A stretch of 64,000 nt of DNA from an uncultured Flaviramulus sp. (GTDB taxonomy: Bacteria > Bacteroidota > Bacteroidia > Flavobacteriales > Flavobacteriaceae): NCBI GenBank assembly GCA_947501105.1, contig CANMUP010000002.1:682001-746000 (forward strand), written 5' to 3'. Each line of letters opens with the position of its first letter. Position 1 is the first letter of the stretch. Under the pieces are notes generated by a model. The model made no database searches. It was not told the origin of the DNA and saw only the letters and a list, made by a program, of their open reading frames with translations. Position numbers and translations under genes: made by a program. Below are positions 8,003 through 16,600 of this stretch, one piece after another.

Positions 8003-8818
8003 TTAAACTGCTACATCATGCTCACGAAGCGCATCATTGAGCGATGTTTTTTTGTTAGTACTTTCTTTGCGTTTGCCAATAATTAAGGCACAAGGCACAT
8101 TGTAGCTTCCTGACGGGAACTCTTTTGCATAACTACCTGGAATAACAACAGAACGTGCAGGAACTCTACCTTTATATTCGATAGGTTCATTTCCAGTAAC
8201 ATCAATTATTTTCGTACTCATAGTTAAAACAACGCCAGCTCCTAAAACCGCTTCTGTCTCAACACGAACACCTTCTACAACAATACAACGACTTCCAATA
8301 AAGGCATTATCTTCTATAATTACAGGAGCTGCTTGTAAAGGTTCTAAAACACCGCCTATACCAACACCTCCAGATAAATGTACATTTTTACCAATTTGTG
8401 CACAACTACCAACAGTTGCCCATGTATCAACCATAGTACCTTTATCAACATAAGCTCCAATATTTACATAACTAGGCATTAATATCGTGCCGCTAGAAAT
8501 ATAGGCGCCATGGCGGGCTACAGCATTTGGTACAACTCGTATTCCTCTTTCAGCAAAATTTTTCTTTAAAGGAATTTTGTCATGATATTCAAAAATACCA
8601 GCCTCTAGAGTTTCCATTTTTTGAATTGGGAAGTATAAAACAACTGCCTTTTTCACCCATTCGTTTACTTGCCAACCATTTGAGATAGGCTCAGCAACTC
8701 GTAATTCACCCTTATCTAATAAATCTATAACTTTTCTAATTGCAGAAGTAGTAGTCTCTTCTTTTAAAAGTGCTCTATCATTCCAAGCATTTTCAATGGT
8801 TTGTTGTAATTCTGTCAT
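8003..8818 (-). CDS. dapD: 2,3,4,5-tetrahydropyridine-2,6-dicarboxylate N-succinyltransferase
   Basis: Succinylates tetrahydrodipicolinate with succinyl-CoA in the lysine and meso-diaminopimelate pathway; cytoplasmic trimer. 271 residues matches the family length. The N-terminal helical domain runs MTELQQTIENAWNDRALL through TTSAIRKVIDLLDKGELRVA. The left-handed beta-helix follows, with hexapeptide repeats in GTILMPSYVNIGAYVDKGTM, VDTWATVGSCAQIGKNVHLSGG and VIIEDNAFIGSRCIVVEGV. The block VDTWATVGSCAQIG is diagnostic of DapD. The C-terminus holds IPGSYAKEFPSGSYNVPCALII. It is transcribed alone, divergent from the small secreted protein gene at 9147. Confidence 0.97.
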   Translation of the reverse strand: MTELQQTIENAWNDRALLKEETTTSAIRKVIDLLDKGELRVAEPISNGWQVNEWVKKAVVLYFPIQKMETLEAGIFEYHDKIPLKKNFAERGIRVVPNAVARHGAYISSGTILMPSYVNIGAYVDKGTMVDTWATVGSCAQIGKNVHLSGGVGIGGVLEPLQAAPVIIEDNAFIGSRCIVVEGVRVETEAVLGAGVVLTMSTKIIDVTGNEPIEYKGRVPARSVVIPGSYAKEFPSGSYNVPCALIIGKRKESTNKKTSLNDALREHDVAV

Positions 8819-9146
8819 TGGTATTTATATTTTGAGCAAATATAATGTCTATCATTTAAAAAAATGAGAGAAATACTCATTATATGGATTGAATATTTGA
8901 TAAAAATTCAAGCCTTTTTAAGCGAATTTTTTAAAAGATTAAAGACGATTTTCACTTTTAAGGAATTGAATAAATCGATGAAATGCACTTTTGATGTATT
9001 TAATCTATAAAAACAAACCGTTCAACTATTCATCGATAGAAATCCTACCGTTTTCTAATAATCGAAAATTCAATGTGTTACAACTAATTTATTGGGCTTA
9101 GCTTTAATGTCATTCTATATTTGAACCATCAAACAACCCGAATCTG
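8819..9146. other. gene-free divergent spacer between dapD and the small secreted protein gene
   Basis: 328 bp, AT-rich. I see no ORF of note in it. The only clear element is the plus-strand promoter at 9092-9123. The dapD promoter should also lie here, but I could not assign its boxes. Confidence 0.6.
9092..9123 (+). promoter_or_regulatory. sigma-A promoter with both boxes, upstream of the small secreted protein gene
   Basis: TTG at 9092-9094 and TATATTTG at 9116-9123 fit the Bacteroidetes pattern TTG - about 20 nt - TAnnTTTG, with a 21-nt spacer. The ATG follows 23 nt after the -7 box. It is the best-formed promoter I found in the window. Confidence 0.65.
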
Positions 9147-9455
9147 ATGAAAACAAATTTTTACATATTATTAATTTTATTACTTTCTTTCTCTTATGCA
9201 AGCGCACAAGATGCTGTAGTAAAAATTGAAACTGAAAATACTATTTCTGTTTCTGATAATAATGAAGATATAATTGTTACTATTGATAGTGCATCTAATA
9301 CTGTAAATAAAAAAGAAGTTAAAGCTGATACAGTTGAGGTTAAAGAAAATGTAGCACGTACTAATAGCGATATCAGAGTTTATTTAAACCGTGTAAGAAA
9401 GGTTGAAAATATTAAATGGTTATTTCCTAAAATAAATAAAGCTAAAGTAGCATAA
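9147..9455 (+). CDS. small secreted protein of unknown function
   Basis: 102 residues. MKTNFYILLILLLSFSYASAQDA is a clean Sec signal peptide with an ASA-Q cleavage site near residue 20. The mature part is short, polar and repetitive (VKIETENTISVSDNNEDI, VNKKEVKADTVEVKENV) with alternating Val/Thr/Glu and no cysteine. It ends in a basic, aromatic segment, IRVYLNRVRKVENIKWLFPKINKAKVA. I recognise no family. The gene has its own promoter (9092-9123) and its own terminator (9501-9527), so it is a real monocistronic unit and not a shadow. It may be a periplasmic or surface protein; nothing further can be supported. Confidence 0.7.
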   Translation: MKTNFYILLILLLSFSYASAQDAVVKIETENTISVSDNNEDIIVTIDSASNTVNKKEVKADTVEVKENVARTNSDIRVYLNRVRKVENIKWLFPKINKAKVA

Positions 9456-9500
9456 AAATAAAGTTCAAATATTAATAATTAAGGTTAAATTATTTAAGAA

Positions 9501-9527
9501 GACTGTCTGTAAAGACGGTCTTTTTTG
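9501..9527 (+). terminator. Rho-independent terminator
   Basis: An 8-bp stem (GACTGTCT with AGACGGTC, one G-T pair) and a 4-nt loop GTAA are followed by a run of seven Ts. It lies 45 bp after the small secreted protein gene and just ahead of ruvX. Confidence 0.85.
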
Positions 9528-9538
9528 TTTTAATACAC

Positions 9539-9546
9539 TATTTTTG
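9539..9546 (+). promoter_or_regulatory. candidate -7 box of ruvX
   Basis: TATTTTTG matches TAnnTTTG and ends 13 nt before the ruvX ATG, which implies a very short leader. No -33 TTG is seen at the right distance. Confidence 0.4.
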
Positions 9547-9559
9547 CGCAAAACAATTT

Positions 9560-9970
9560 ATGTCACGCATTTTAGCAATAGATTTTGGTATGAAACGAAC
9601 AGGAATAGCTGTAACTGATGAGTTACAAATTATTGCTTCTGGACTTACTACTGTTTATACTAAAGAGCTCATTCCGTTTTTAAAAGATTATATAAGTAAA
9701 GAAAAGGTAGAACTTTTTTTAGTTGGAGAGCCTAAGCAAATGGATAATACGGCATCTGAAAGTGAAATACTAATTAAACCATTTTTAACCAAACTTAGCG
9801 AACAATTTCCTAATATTCCCATAGTAAGGGTTGACGAACGTTTTACTTCAAAAATGGCTTTCCAAACCATGATTGATAGTGGTTTAAAAAAACAACAACG
9901 AAAAAATAAAGCCTTAATTGATGAAATTAGTGCTACACTTATACTCCAAAGCTATCTGTATTCTAAATAG
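9560..9970 (+). CDS. ruvX: Holliday junction resolvase-like / pre-16S rRNA nuclease (RuvX/YqgF)
   Basis: 136 residues, the normal size for this RNase H-fold family. It is thought to process the 5' end of pre-16S rRNA and was originally proposed as a Holliday junction resolvase. MSRILAIDFGMKRTGIAVTD at 1-20 is the first strand, with the metal-binding Asp in AIDFG. VELFLVGEPKQMD about 50-62 holds the conserved VGxP, and IVRVDERFTSKMA about 92-104 contains the DERFTS motif with the second acidic residue. KALIDEISATLILQSYL near the end supplies the last acidic residue. It sits 67 bp before def, each with its own -7 box. Confidence 0.95.
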   Translation: MSRILAIDFGMKRTGIAVTDELQIIASGLTTVYTKELIPFLKDYISKEKVELFLVGEPKQMDNTASESEILIKPFLTKLSEQFPNIPIVRVDERFTSKMAFQTMIDSGLKKQQRKNKALIDEISATLILQSYLYSK

Positions 9971-10006
9971 TTTTTGTAAAACAGGTATTTTTAAGTATTA
10001 AGTATT

Positions 10007-10014
10007 TATTTTTG
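10007..10014 (+). promoter_or_regulatory. candidate -7 box of def
   Basis: TATTTTTG (TAnnTTTG) ends 23 nt before the def ATG at 10038. It is the same 8-mer as at 9539 before ruvX. The nearest upstream TTG (9974-9976) is about 30 nt away, longer than usual. Confidence 0.4.
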
Positions 10015-10037
10015 CACAAATTAATAATGTAACCACA

Positions 10038-10628
10038 ATGATTTTACCAATTGTAGCCTATGGCGATACTGTTTTAAAGAAAGTAGGAAAGGATATTACT
10101 AAAGAATATCCAAATTTAGATGGTCTTTTAGATAATATGTTCGAAACTATGTATAATGCATTTGGTGTTGGCTTAGCTGCACCTCAAATTGGTTTGCCTA
10201 TACGTTTATTTTTAGTTGATACAAGCCCATTTGCTGATGACGAAATGCTTTCGGAAGAGGAACAAACAGCTTTAAAAGATTTTAAGCGTGTTTTTATTAA
10301 TGCAAGAATAATTAAAGAAGAAGGTGATGAGTGGGCGTTTAATGAAGGATGTTTGAGTATTCCAGACGTAAGAGAAGATGTGTTTAGGCAACCAAAAATT
10401 ACTGTTGAATATGTTAATGAGCATTTTGAAAAACACACAGAGGTTTTTGAAGGCTTAATAGCTAGAGTTATTCAGCATGAATATGATCATATTGAAGGGA
10501 TATTATTTACCGATAAATTATCGAGTTTAAAAAAACGTTTAATTAAAGGAAAACTTAATAATATTTCAAAAGGAAAAATTAATGTTGATTATAGAATGCG
10601 TTTCCCAGACCAAAAAAAGAAACGATAA
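10038..10628 (+). CDS. def: peptide deformylase
   Basis: Removes the formyl group from the N-terminal Met of new proteins; an essential Fe/Zn hydrolase. All three family motifs are present in 196 residues: FGVGLAAPQIGLP about 43-55 (motif 1, GxGxAAxQ), WAFNEGCLSIPDV about 102-114 (motif 2, EGCLS, with the metal-binding Cys), and RVIQHEYDHIEGILFTDKL about 143-161 (motif 3, HExDH, two metal-binding His and the catalytic Glu). The insertion FADDEMLSEEEQTALKDF between motifs 1 and 2 is common in Bacteroidetes enzymes. It is followed 54 bp later by the DUF5606 gene, probably in the same transcript. Confidence 0.97.
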   Translation: MILPIVAYGDTVLKKVGKDITKEYPNLDGLLDNMFETMYNAFGVGLAAPQIGLPIRLFLVDTSPFADDEMLSEEEQTALKDFKRVFINARIIKEEGDEWAFNEGCLSIPDVREDVFRQPKITVEYVNEHFEKHTEVFEGLIARVIQHEYDHIEGILFTDKLSSLKKRLIKGKLNNISKGKINVDYRMRFPDQKKKR

Positions 10629-10682
10629 TAGTTGCACTATATAATTAAACAATTGATATTTGCCACTTTTAAAAAATAATTT

Positions 10683-11114
10683 ATGGGATTAGATAAAGTA
10701 TTAGCCATTTCTGGAAAGCCAGGTTTATATAAACTAATAGCACAAACAAGAGGGGGTTTTGTTGCAGAGTCGTTAATAGATAGCAAACGTATATCTGTAA
10801 ACATACAGCAAAACGTTAGTGTTTTAAGCGAAATTGCTATTTATACTCTAACTGAAGAAATTCCTTTAAACCAGGTTCTTTCTAATATTAAAGAAAAGGA
10901 AAATGGTGAGCAAACAAGCGTAAAACCAAAAGACAGTAAAGATAAATTAGAAGAGTATTTCTTTGATGTTTTACCAGATTATGATGAAGATAGAGTATAT
11001 GCTAGTGATATTAAGAAGGTTTTACAATGGTATAACTTATTGCAAAAACACAATATGTTAAATCTTCTAGACGATGAAAAAGAAGGTGTAGAAACCCATG
11101 ATGAAGAAGAATAA
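10683..11114 (+). CDS. DUF5606 domain protein
   Basis: 143 residues, cytoplasmic. The N-terminal 75 residues (MGLDKVLAISGKPGLYKLIA, then GGFVAESLIDSKRISVN and LSEIAIYTLTEEIPLNQVL) form the compact DUF5606 domain, a Bacteroidetes-specific conserved protein. It is followed by an acidic stretch (KEKENGEQTSVKPKDSKDKL) and a second conserved piece, YFFDVLPDYDEDRVYASDIKKVLQWYN. The tail EEKEGVETHDEEE-like end is strongly acidic. The function is unknown. It lies 54 bp after def and is closed by the terminator at 11137-11161, so it probably belongs to the def unit. Its recurring place near def in this phylum suggests a housekeeping role. Confidence 0.8.
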   Translation: MGLDKVLAISGKPGLYKLIAQTRGGFVAESLIDSKRISVNIQQNVSVLSEIAIYTLTEEIPLNQVLSNIKEKENGEQTSVKPKDSKDKLEEYFFDVLPDYDEDRVYASDIKKVLQWYNLLQKHNMLNLLDDEKEGVETHDEEE

Positions 11115-11136
11115 CTTAATTTTTCACTCAATAACT

Positions 11137-11161
11137 AACCTCTAACTATAGAGGTTTTTTT
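11137..11161 (+). terminator. Rho-independent terminator after the def/DUF5606 unit
   Basis: A perfect 8-bp stem (AACCTCTA with TAGAGGTT), a 4-nt loop ACTA and a run of Ts. It separates the def unit from the Crp/Fnr gene. Confidence 0.85.
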
Positions 11162-11227
11162 ATGCCCTTTTTGTAAGGAGTTAACATTAAAACCGACCTT
11201 AAGACCACTAACAAAAACAATTTAAAA

Positions 11228-11899
11228 ATGAAAACACTTTGGTTTTTTGACGATGTCAATCTTTTCAAAGTATTGTGTCCCCATAAGTTTAAAGCCTACA
11301 AAGCAGACCATGATTTTGATGCATATAAGAAAAAGGACTATATATATTTTGAAGAAGACTCTGCAAATAAGGTATACCTTATAGAACAAGGAAAAGTAAA
11401 AATCGGGTATTATAGTGAAGAAGGAGATGAAGTGGTTAAAGCTATTTTAACTCGAGGAGAATTGTTTGGAGAAACTGCAATTTTAGGAGAATCTATAAGA
11501 GAGGAGTTTGCGCAATCTATTGATAATACTACTAGTATTTGTCCTATAAGTGTTGATACTATGCACGATTTAATGAGAAATAACCAAACTTTTAGTTTTA
11601 AAATTTATAAGGTTATTGGCTTTAAATTAAAGAAATTAGAACGCCGACTTCAGTTATTACTATTTAAAGATGCAAAAACACGACTTGTTGAGTTTTTAGA
11701 TGAATTATGTGATGATTATGGTTATGACTGCCCAAAAACAGGAGATCATGTTATTAAACACCCATACACACAAAAAGACATAGCTTCTTTAATAGGTACA
11801 TCTCGTCCTACATTAAATATTCTTTTAAATGAATTAAAAGAAGAAAAAGTTATAGAATTTAGCAGAAAAGAAATAAGAATTCATAAAAAAACCGCCTAA
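11228..11899 (+). CDS. Crp/Fnr family transcriptional regulator
   Basis: 223 residues. The cyclic-nucleotide-binding jelly roll covers about 20-140: KKKDYIYFEEDSANKVYLIE, GKVKIGYYSEEGDEVVKAIL and RGELFGETAILGE (the phosphate-binding-cassette position, GExxxLGE). A long dimerisation helix follows (about 117-150), then a winged-helix domain with YTQKDIASLIGTSRPTLNIL about 178-197 as the HTH_Crp helix-turn-helix and FSRKEIRIHK as the wing. Without the canonical cassette Arg and without Fnr-type cysteines, the ligand is uncertain; cysteine is present only at scattered places (CPHK, CDDYGYDC). A TGTTA-N6-TAACA dyad with Crp-family spacing starts directly at its stop codon, in front of the next gene. 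Confidence 0.9.
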   Translation: MKTLWFFDDVNLFKVLCPHKFKAYKADHDFDAYKKKDYIYFEEDSANKVYLIEQGKVKIGYYSEEGDEVVKAILTRGELFGETAILGESIREEFAQSIDNTTSICPISVDTMHDLMRNNQTFSFKIYKVIGFKLKKLERRLQLLLFKDAKTRLVEFLDELCDDYGYDCPKTGDHVIKHPYTQKDIASLIGTSRPTLNILLNELKEEKVIEFSRKEIRIHKKTA

Positions 11900-11915
11900 T
11901 GTTAGATGGCTAACA
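11900..11915 (+). promoter_or_regulatory. candidate Crp/Fnr-family operator
   Basis: TGTTA-N6-TAACA is a perfect 5-6-5 dyad with the half-site spacing used by Crp-family dimers. The symmetry extends outward to an 8-nt arm with a 4-nt centre (11898-11917). Its centre lies about 42 nt upstream of the start expected from the -7 box at 11937-11944, the class II activator position. As a hairpin it has only a weak T tract, so operator is preferred over terminator. Confidence 0.5.
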
Positions 11916-11936
11916 TTTTATAAAATTATCACGCTA

Positions 11937-11944
11937 TACTTTTG
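11937..11944 (+). promoter_or_regulatory. candidate -7 box of the two-repeat lipoprotein gene
   Basis: TACTTTTG fits TAnnTTTG. It is embedded in the perfect inverted repeat TATACTT-TTG-AAGTATA (11935-11951). No TTG -33 box is visible, as expected for an activator-dependent promoter. Confidence 0.45.
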
Positions 11945-11972
11945 AAGTATAAATAATTTAAAAAAAATAGTG

Positions 11973-12854
11973 ATGATAAAAAAAATGTTTTTTGCAATAT
12001 TAGCAATAGGAATTATTACTACATCTTGTAGTAATGATGATGATGGACCAACAACAGCGGGTTTAACTTTAGACTTAACAGGTTTAGAAGAATTAGGAAG
12101 TGATTACGTTTATGAAGGTTGGATTATTGTAAATGGCGCTCCAGTTTCTACAGGAACTTTTTCGTCTGTTACATTTCCACAAATTTTTAATGTAGATGCT
12201 ACTCAATTAGCAAATGCTACTAGGTTTGTACTTTCAATTGAACCAGCAGTTGATCCAAATCCAGACCCAGCTCCAACAAAAATTTTAGTAGGAGATTTTT
12301 CAGGTAGTTCTGCAACAGTAAATTCAAATGGAATCGTAGCTGACTTCAGTGGAGCCGCTGGAAAATATATTTTGGCAACGCCTACTGATACAGATGATAC
12401 AAATGAAGCTAGTGGAGTTTGGTTTTTAGATAATACAAACGCACCACCCCCAGTTGCAGGATTGACTTTGCCGTTACTTCCAGATGGTTGGAAATATGAA
12501 GGATGGGCTGTTATTGGAGGAACTCCAATTAGCACAGGAACATTTACAAAGGTTGCAGCTACCGACGATGCAGCACCGTTTAGTGGAACAGTGGCTTTAC
12601 CTGCACCAAATGGAGCGGATGGCTTCTTTCCAGGAGAAGATTTTTTACAAGGGGCACCAGCAGGAATTACATTCCCAACAGATTTAAAAGGAGCAACAAT
12701 AGTAATATCTGTTGAACCAAGCCCAGATAATAGCGCAGCACCATTTACGCTAAAACCTTTAGCACATGTGGTACCGAGCAATGCAGCAAACCATACTGTT
12801 ATTGATATGGGTGCAGGTCCAGTTGTATCTTTATCAGGAACAGTATCTAGATAA
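11973..12854 (+). CDS. two-repeat lipoprotein with RskA-like motif
   Basis: 293 residues from the ATG at 11973; a GTG directly before it would add one residue. MIKKMFFAILAIGIITTSC is a lipoprotein signal peptide with Cys19, followed by the export-type SNDDDG. Two related domains follow: repeat 1 has LGSDYVYEGWIIVNGAPVST then GTF (about 42-65), and repeat 2 has LPDGWKYEGWAVIGGTPIST then GTF (about 167-190). Each continues to a VLSIEP / VISVEPSPDNSAAPF strand. The YEGW...G.P.STGTF pattern resembles the extracytoplasmic domain of RskA-like anti-sigma factors, but no sigma-binding part is present. It is monocistronic, with a Crp-like dyad upstream and a strong terminator (12891-12925). Function unknown. 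Confidence 0.75.
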   Translation: MIKKMFFAILAIGIITTSCSNDDDGPTTAGLTLDLTGLEELGSDYVYEGWIIVNGAPVSTGTFSSVTFPQIFNVDATQLANATRFVLSIEPAVDPNPDPAPTKILVGDFSGSSATVNSNGIVADFSGAAGKYILATPTDTDDTNEASGVWFLDNTNAPPPVAGLTLPLLPDGWKYEGWAVIGGTPISTGTFTKVAATDDAAPFSGTVALPAPNGADGFFPGEDFLQGAPAGITFPTDLKGATIVISVEPSPDNSAAPFTLKPLAHVVPSNAANHTVIDMGAGPVVSLSGTVSR

Positions 12855-12890
12855 AAGTATTTTAGAAATACTTTGTTTTTGTTAGATTTG

Positions 12891-12925
12891 AAGCATAGTT
12901 TCGACTTAGAAACTATGCTTTTTTT
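12891..12925 (+). terminator. strong Rho-independent terminator
   Basis: A perfect 12-bp stem (AAGCATAGTTTC with GAAACTATGCTT), a 6-nt loop and a run of Ts. It is the strongest hairpin in the window and ends only 25 bp before the TlpA-like gene. Confidence 0.92.
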
Positions 12926-12949
12926 GGTTTATAAAATAAGAATGAACAA

Positions 12950-13510
12950 ATGAAAATTAATAAGTCTAAAAGAAATAATATTTTTTTTTTAATCGTAATA
13001 GCGATTTTGATAATTCCGCAAACGAGAAAACCTATACAAGTATTTATACAAAAAGGATTAGCATTAATTAGTCCGTCTGCAATAAATGAGAATAAACAAT
13101 CTAGCATAACAAGCTATAATTGGAAATTAAAAGATGAAAACGAAACAATTTTTAATTTTGAAGAAACAAAAGGAAAGGTAGTATTAGTTAATTTTTGGGC
13201 AACTTGGTGTCCGCCTTGTATTGCAGAAATGCCAAGTCTTCAAAAACTTTACAGTGATTATAATAATAGAGTTGAATTTGTGTTTATTTCGGATGAACCC
13301 TTTGAAACAATTCACTCGTTTTTAGAGAAAAACAATTTTGCTTTTAAAGTTTATAAAGAAGCTCCAAAATCAGATTTCTTTAATGTAAAAAGCATTCCAA
13401 GGACTTTTTTAATAGATAAACAAGGTAAGATAGTAATAGATAAAACTGGTGCTGCTAATTGGAATAGTGAATCTGTTAGGAATACTATTGATGATTTATT
13501 AAAAGAGTAA
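12950..13510 (+). CDS. TlpA-like thiol-disulfide oxidoreductase
   Basis: 186 residues. Residues 11-29 (IFFLIVIAILIIPQTRKPI) are a signal anchor, so the thioredoxin domain should face the periplasm. KGKVVLVNFWATWCPPCIAEM about 75-95 holds the active-site WCPPC motif of TlpA/ResA proteins. FVFISDEPFETIHSFLEKNN, SIPRTFLIDKQGKIV (cis-Pro) and WNSESVRNTIDDLL complete the fold. Such proteins reduce disulfides in the periplasm, often for cytochrome c maturation. The start lies 25 bp beyond a strong terminator, so its promoter must overlap that hairpin (TAGATTTG at 12883-12890 is a possible -7 box) or it depends on read-through. Confidence 0.9.
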   Translation: MKINKSKRNNIFFLIVIAILIIPQTRKPIQVFIQKGLALISPSAINENKQSSITSYNWKLKDENETIFNFEETKGKVVLVNFWATWCPPCIAEMPSLQKLYSDYNNRVEFVFISDEPFETIHSFLEKNNFAFKVYKEAPKSDFFNVKSIPRTFLIDKQGKIVIDKTGAANWNSESVRNTIDDLLKE

Positions 13511-13519
13511 TTTTTTATG

Positions 13520-13605
13520 TGCGCACGAGAAGATTCGAACTTCCACATCCTAAAACGGATACTGGCCCCTCAAGCCAGCGCGTCTACCAATTCCGCCACG
13601 TGCGC
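13520..13605 (-). tRNA. tRNA-Leu (anticodon GAG)
   Basis: 86 nt on the minus strand with a long variable arm, as in class II tRNA-Leu. The acceptor stem GCGCACG pairs with CGTGCGC and has discriminator A. The D loop contains GGTAGACGCG, the anticodon stem CTGGC/GCCAG encloses the 7-nt loop TTGAGGG (anticodon GAG), and the T arm has GTTCGAATC. CCA is not encoded, as usual in Bacteroidetes. Confidence 0.95.
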
Positions 13606-13695
13606 TTTTTGTAAAATGTTTAGGCTTGCAAATATATAATCTTAACCTGTATTTATTAATACAAATGGTACTAATTTTTAATTAGTCTTAGTTGT

Positions 13696-16600
13696 TTATG
13701 CATCTACATGTAAATGACTTCTTGTAGTACCTATGTTACTTATAGGAATACTCAAAATAACTTTAGTGCCCATAGGTTTTTTATTCTCAATGAGATCAAT
13801 TGTTTTCATTGAAAGCTTTAACTCGTTTATTGTATTAGATATATCAAAACGCTCTTTCATGATTCTTGTAGCCATTGATTTATGAGTGATGGTCTGATTT
13901 TCTTTTATTTTTGAAGCTTTTAACCTACCAATACCGTTATCTGTTATTATGCCTTTTAAATAATTTCCATCTAACATCATAGTTATAGTTAGTTTTTTCT
14001 CTCCAGTTTTGGGCATAAGTCCATGTAATATAGCATTTTCAATTATGGGTTGGAAAAGCATACATGGTATTCTAATGTTATTTTTATCGATATTGTCATC
14101 AATAGTTACAGAGCTTTTAAAGTCGTTACCTATACGGATGCTTTCAAGAGCAAGATAAGATTCTATATATTTTATTTCCTCATCAAGCGAAATAGTATCA
14201 GAATTACTCATTTCAAGTGTCATTCGTAATAGTTTCGAAAATGTATTAATATACTTGTTAGCTTCCAGTTCACTATGTAAAAAAACATAGCTTTGTATGC
14301 TGTTTATTACATTGAATATAAAATGAGGATTCATCTGAGCTCTCAATGCCTTAGACTCAAGCAAAAATATTTTACTATTATAACTTTCTTCCTTCCTAAT
14401 TTTTTTTCTAATGGTTTTAATTCGTAATTGTGCTAGTCCTAAAATAATCCCAATTGCCATTATCCCCCACATAATCTTAGCCCACGGTGCGAGCCACCAT
14501 GGTGGGTTTATTGTAAAGGGATATTCCAAAATATTACTCCAGTTACCGGATTGGTTCACTGCTTTTACTTTAAGAGCGTGATTACCGTAAGGAATATTCC
14601 GGTAATCTGCAAAAGTAGTATTTGATAATTCACTCCATGCTTCATCCATACCTTCAACTTTATATTGGTATTGTATGGTTTGGGGGCCATTCCAGTCTAT
14701 TGCTGAAAAATGAAATGTAAGGTGATTCATAGTATAAGGAACAGATAAAAATTCTGGATAATTATTGAAAGCCCCTACGGGACTAGAATAATTAGCTAAC
14801 TTATCATGATGCTTTAAATTAGTAGTATAGCTAGTATTGTTTAGTTGCTTAAAATCTACAAATTGCTGATTGATATTTATATCCTTTAATAACACAGTAG
14901 GAATATTTGCTTCCTTTTCTTCTTCTTGAAGGTCATCAAGATTTAATTTTGCTATATTTTTTTCATTGGTCCACCATAAAGTGTTTTCATTATTAAGATT
15001 GGAGAATTTAAGGTTATCGACAATTCCAGTTGTAAAGCCATTTTCTTTTGAAAAGTGCTTTACTTTATATAGATGTTTATTGTCGCGGATTGGTGTTAGT
15101 TTATTTGTTCCTTTCTCTGTGGCTAACCAAATATTTCCATGGTGATCCAATATGCTGCTGGTAGCATAAGGAGATACTAGGTTTTCTATACTTGTGTAAG
15201 AGATTAATTTTTCTGGGCCTTCAAAGTTACCTTCGGTATCAAATATTAACTTAAACGAGCTTCTTGTAGAATAAATTACTAAATTTTCGTCTTTATCAAC
15301 TAAAAGACTTCGTATTACTATGTTTTGCATTTCTTCTATATTATTTACCCAATATAAAAGGTTATTATTAAGCATCATTAAACCTCTATCAGACCCAATC
15401 CAAATTCTACCCCATTTATCCTTTACATAAGAGAAAATTTTTATGGAATTAACTCCAAGCTTTTTAAGTAAATTATAGGACCAAAATTGATTATCTTTTA
15501 ATCTGTATAAATCCCCATGTGCGGATACTATTAAACCATTTATACCATAATCAATTATGATGTCAATACCATGAGTGTTTATTAATAAGTTTTCTATTTC
15601 GAAAAATTCTAACGTATCTTTTTTATTCTTGTATATACCATTTTTTCCTCCAATCCAGAGTTCGCCTTTATTATTTTTTTTAATGCTAAATATGTCTTCA
15701 TTTGGATTTAAATGATAAACATTAAAATTATTTCCATCATATTTTATAAGTTTTTTATAAAAAGCCATCCATAGATTATTCTCATTATCTTCTTCCATTA
15801 TAATTTCAGGAGTTAAAAATCTGGGATCATTAAAAACGAGTTTGTCATAAGGTATAAACTTAAAAGATTCTAATTTTAGTTTATGTAAACCTGTACCAGC
15901 GCTAAACCAAATATGATCATAAATGCTTGGAGTGATTTCATCTACAGATTTGGCAGAATCAAACCAAATAAAACTTGAGTCTTGCATTACAAATGCTCCT
16001 TTATTTGTTGTGTTCACCCAAAGCCTATTTTTGGAATCTATATTAAGTTCGCTCAATGTGCTAAATAATCGATTTGGAGTTATCACTTGCATTAAAGTAT
16101 TAGAATCAATATTATATTTAAATAATTTAGATTCTTGCACTATCCAGAGGTTATTATGATTGTCTAAAATAAGATCCTCATTGTAATCTTTGTTTCTTGG
16201 AATTATACTAGTAAGCGTTTTTTTATCTAATAGAAAAACGCAATTTTTTCCAGAGCCAAACCAAATCTCACCCGATTTACCTATACTAATATCGGCAACC
16301 ATATTTGAACATAAGCCATGAGGTGCTATATATTGTTCAATTTCTGTTTGGTTAGTGTTATCATAAGATGACATTTTAAGTAAACCATTTTTTCTTGTTC
16401 CAATCCAGACATTTTTTTGTGGATCTACTTTAATATCCATAATAATATCATCAAAGACGCTTTTATCATAATATTTAAAGGTAAAACCATCAAAACGTAC
16501 CATGCCATTTCTAGTTCCAACCCAAATGTTATCCTCTTGATCTACAATCAAATTTTTAATAATAGATGGCACATCAAAACCTTCTTCTTTATTATATTCT

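Noticed and set aside
11898-11917. The 8-4-8 dyad after the Crp/Fnr gene read as a terminator.
   Set aside because: The T tract is broken (TTTATAAAA) and the half-sites have Crp-family spacing, so an operator reading was preferred, although a weak terminator role cannot be excluded.
12203-12781. Long minus-strand open frame across the two-repeat lipoprotein gene.
   Set aside because: It is antisense to a gene with a clear lipoprotein signal, promoter and terminator, and its own translation has no family features.
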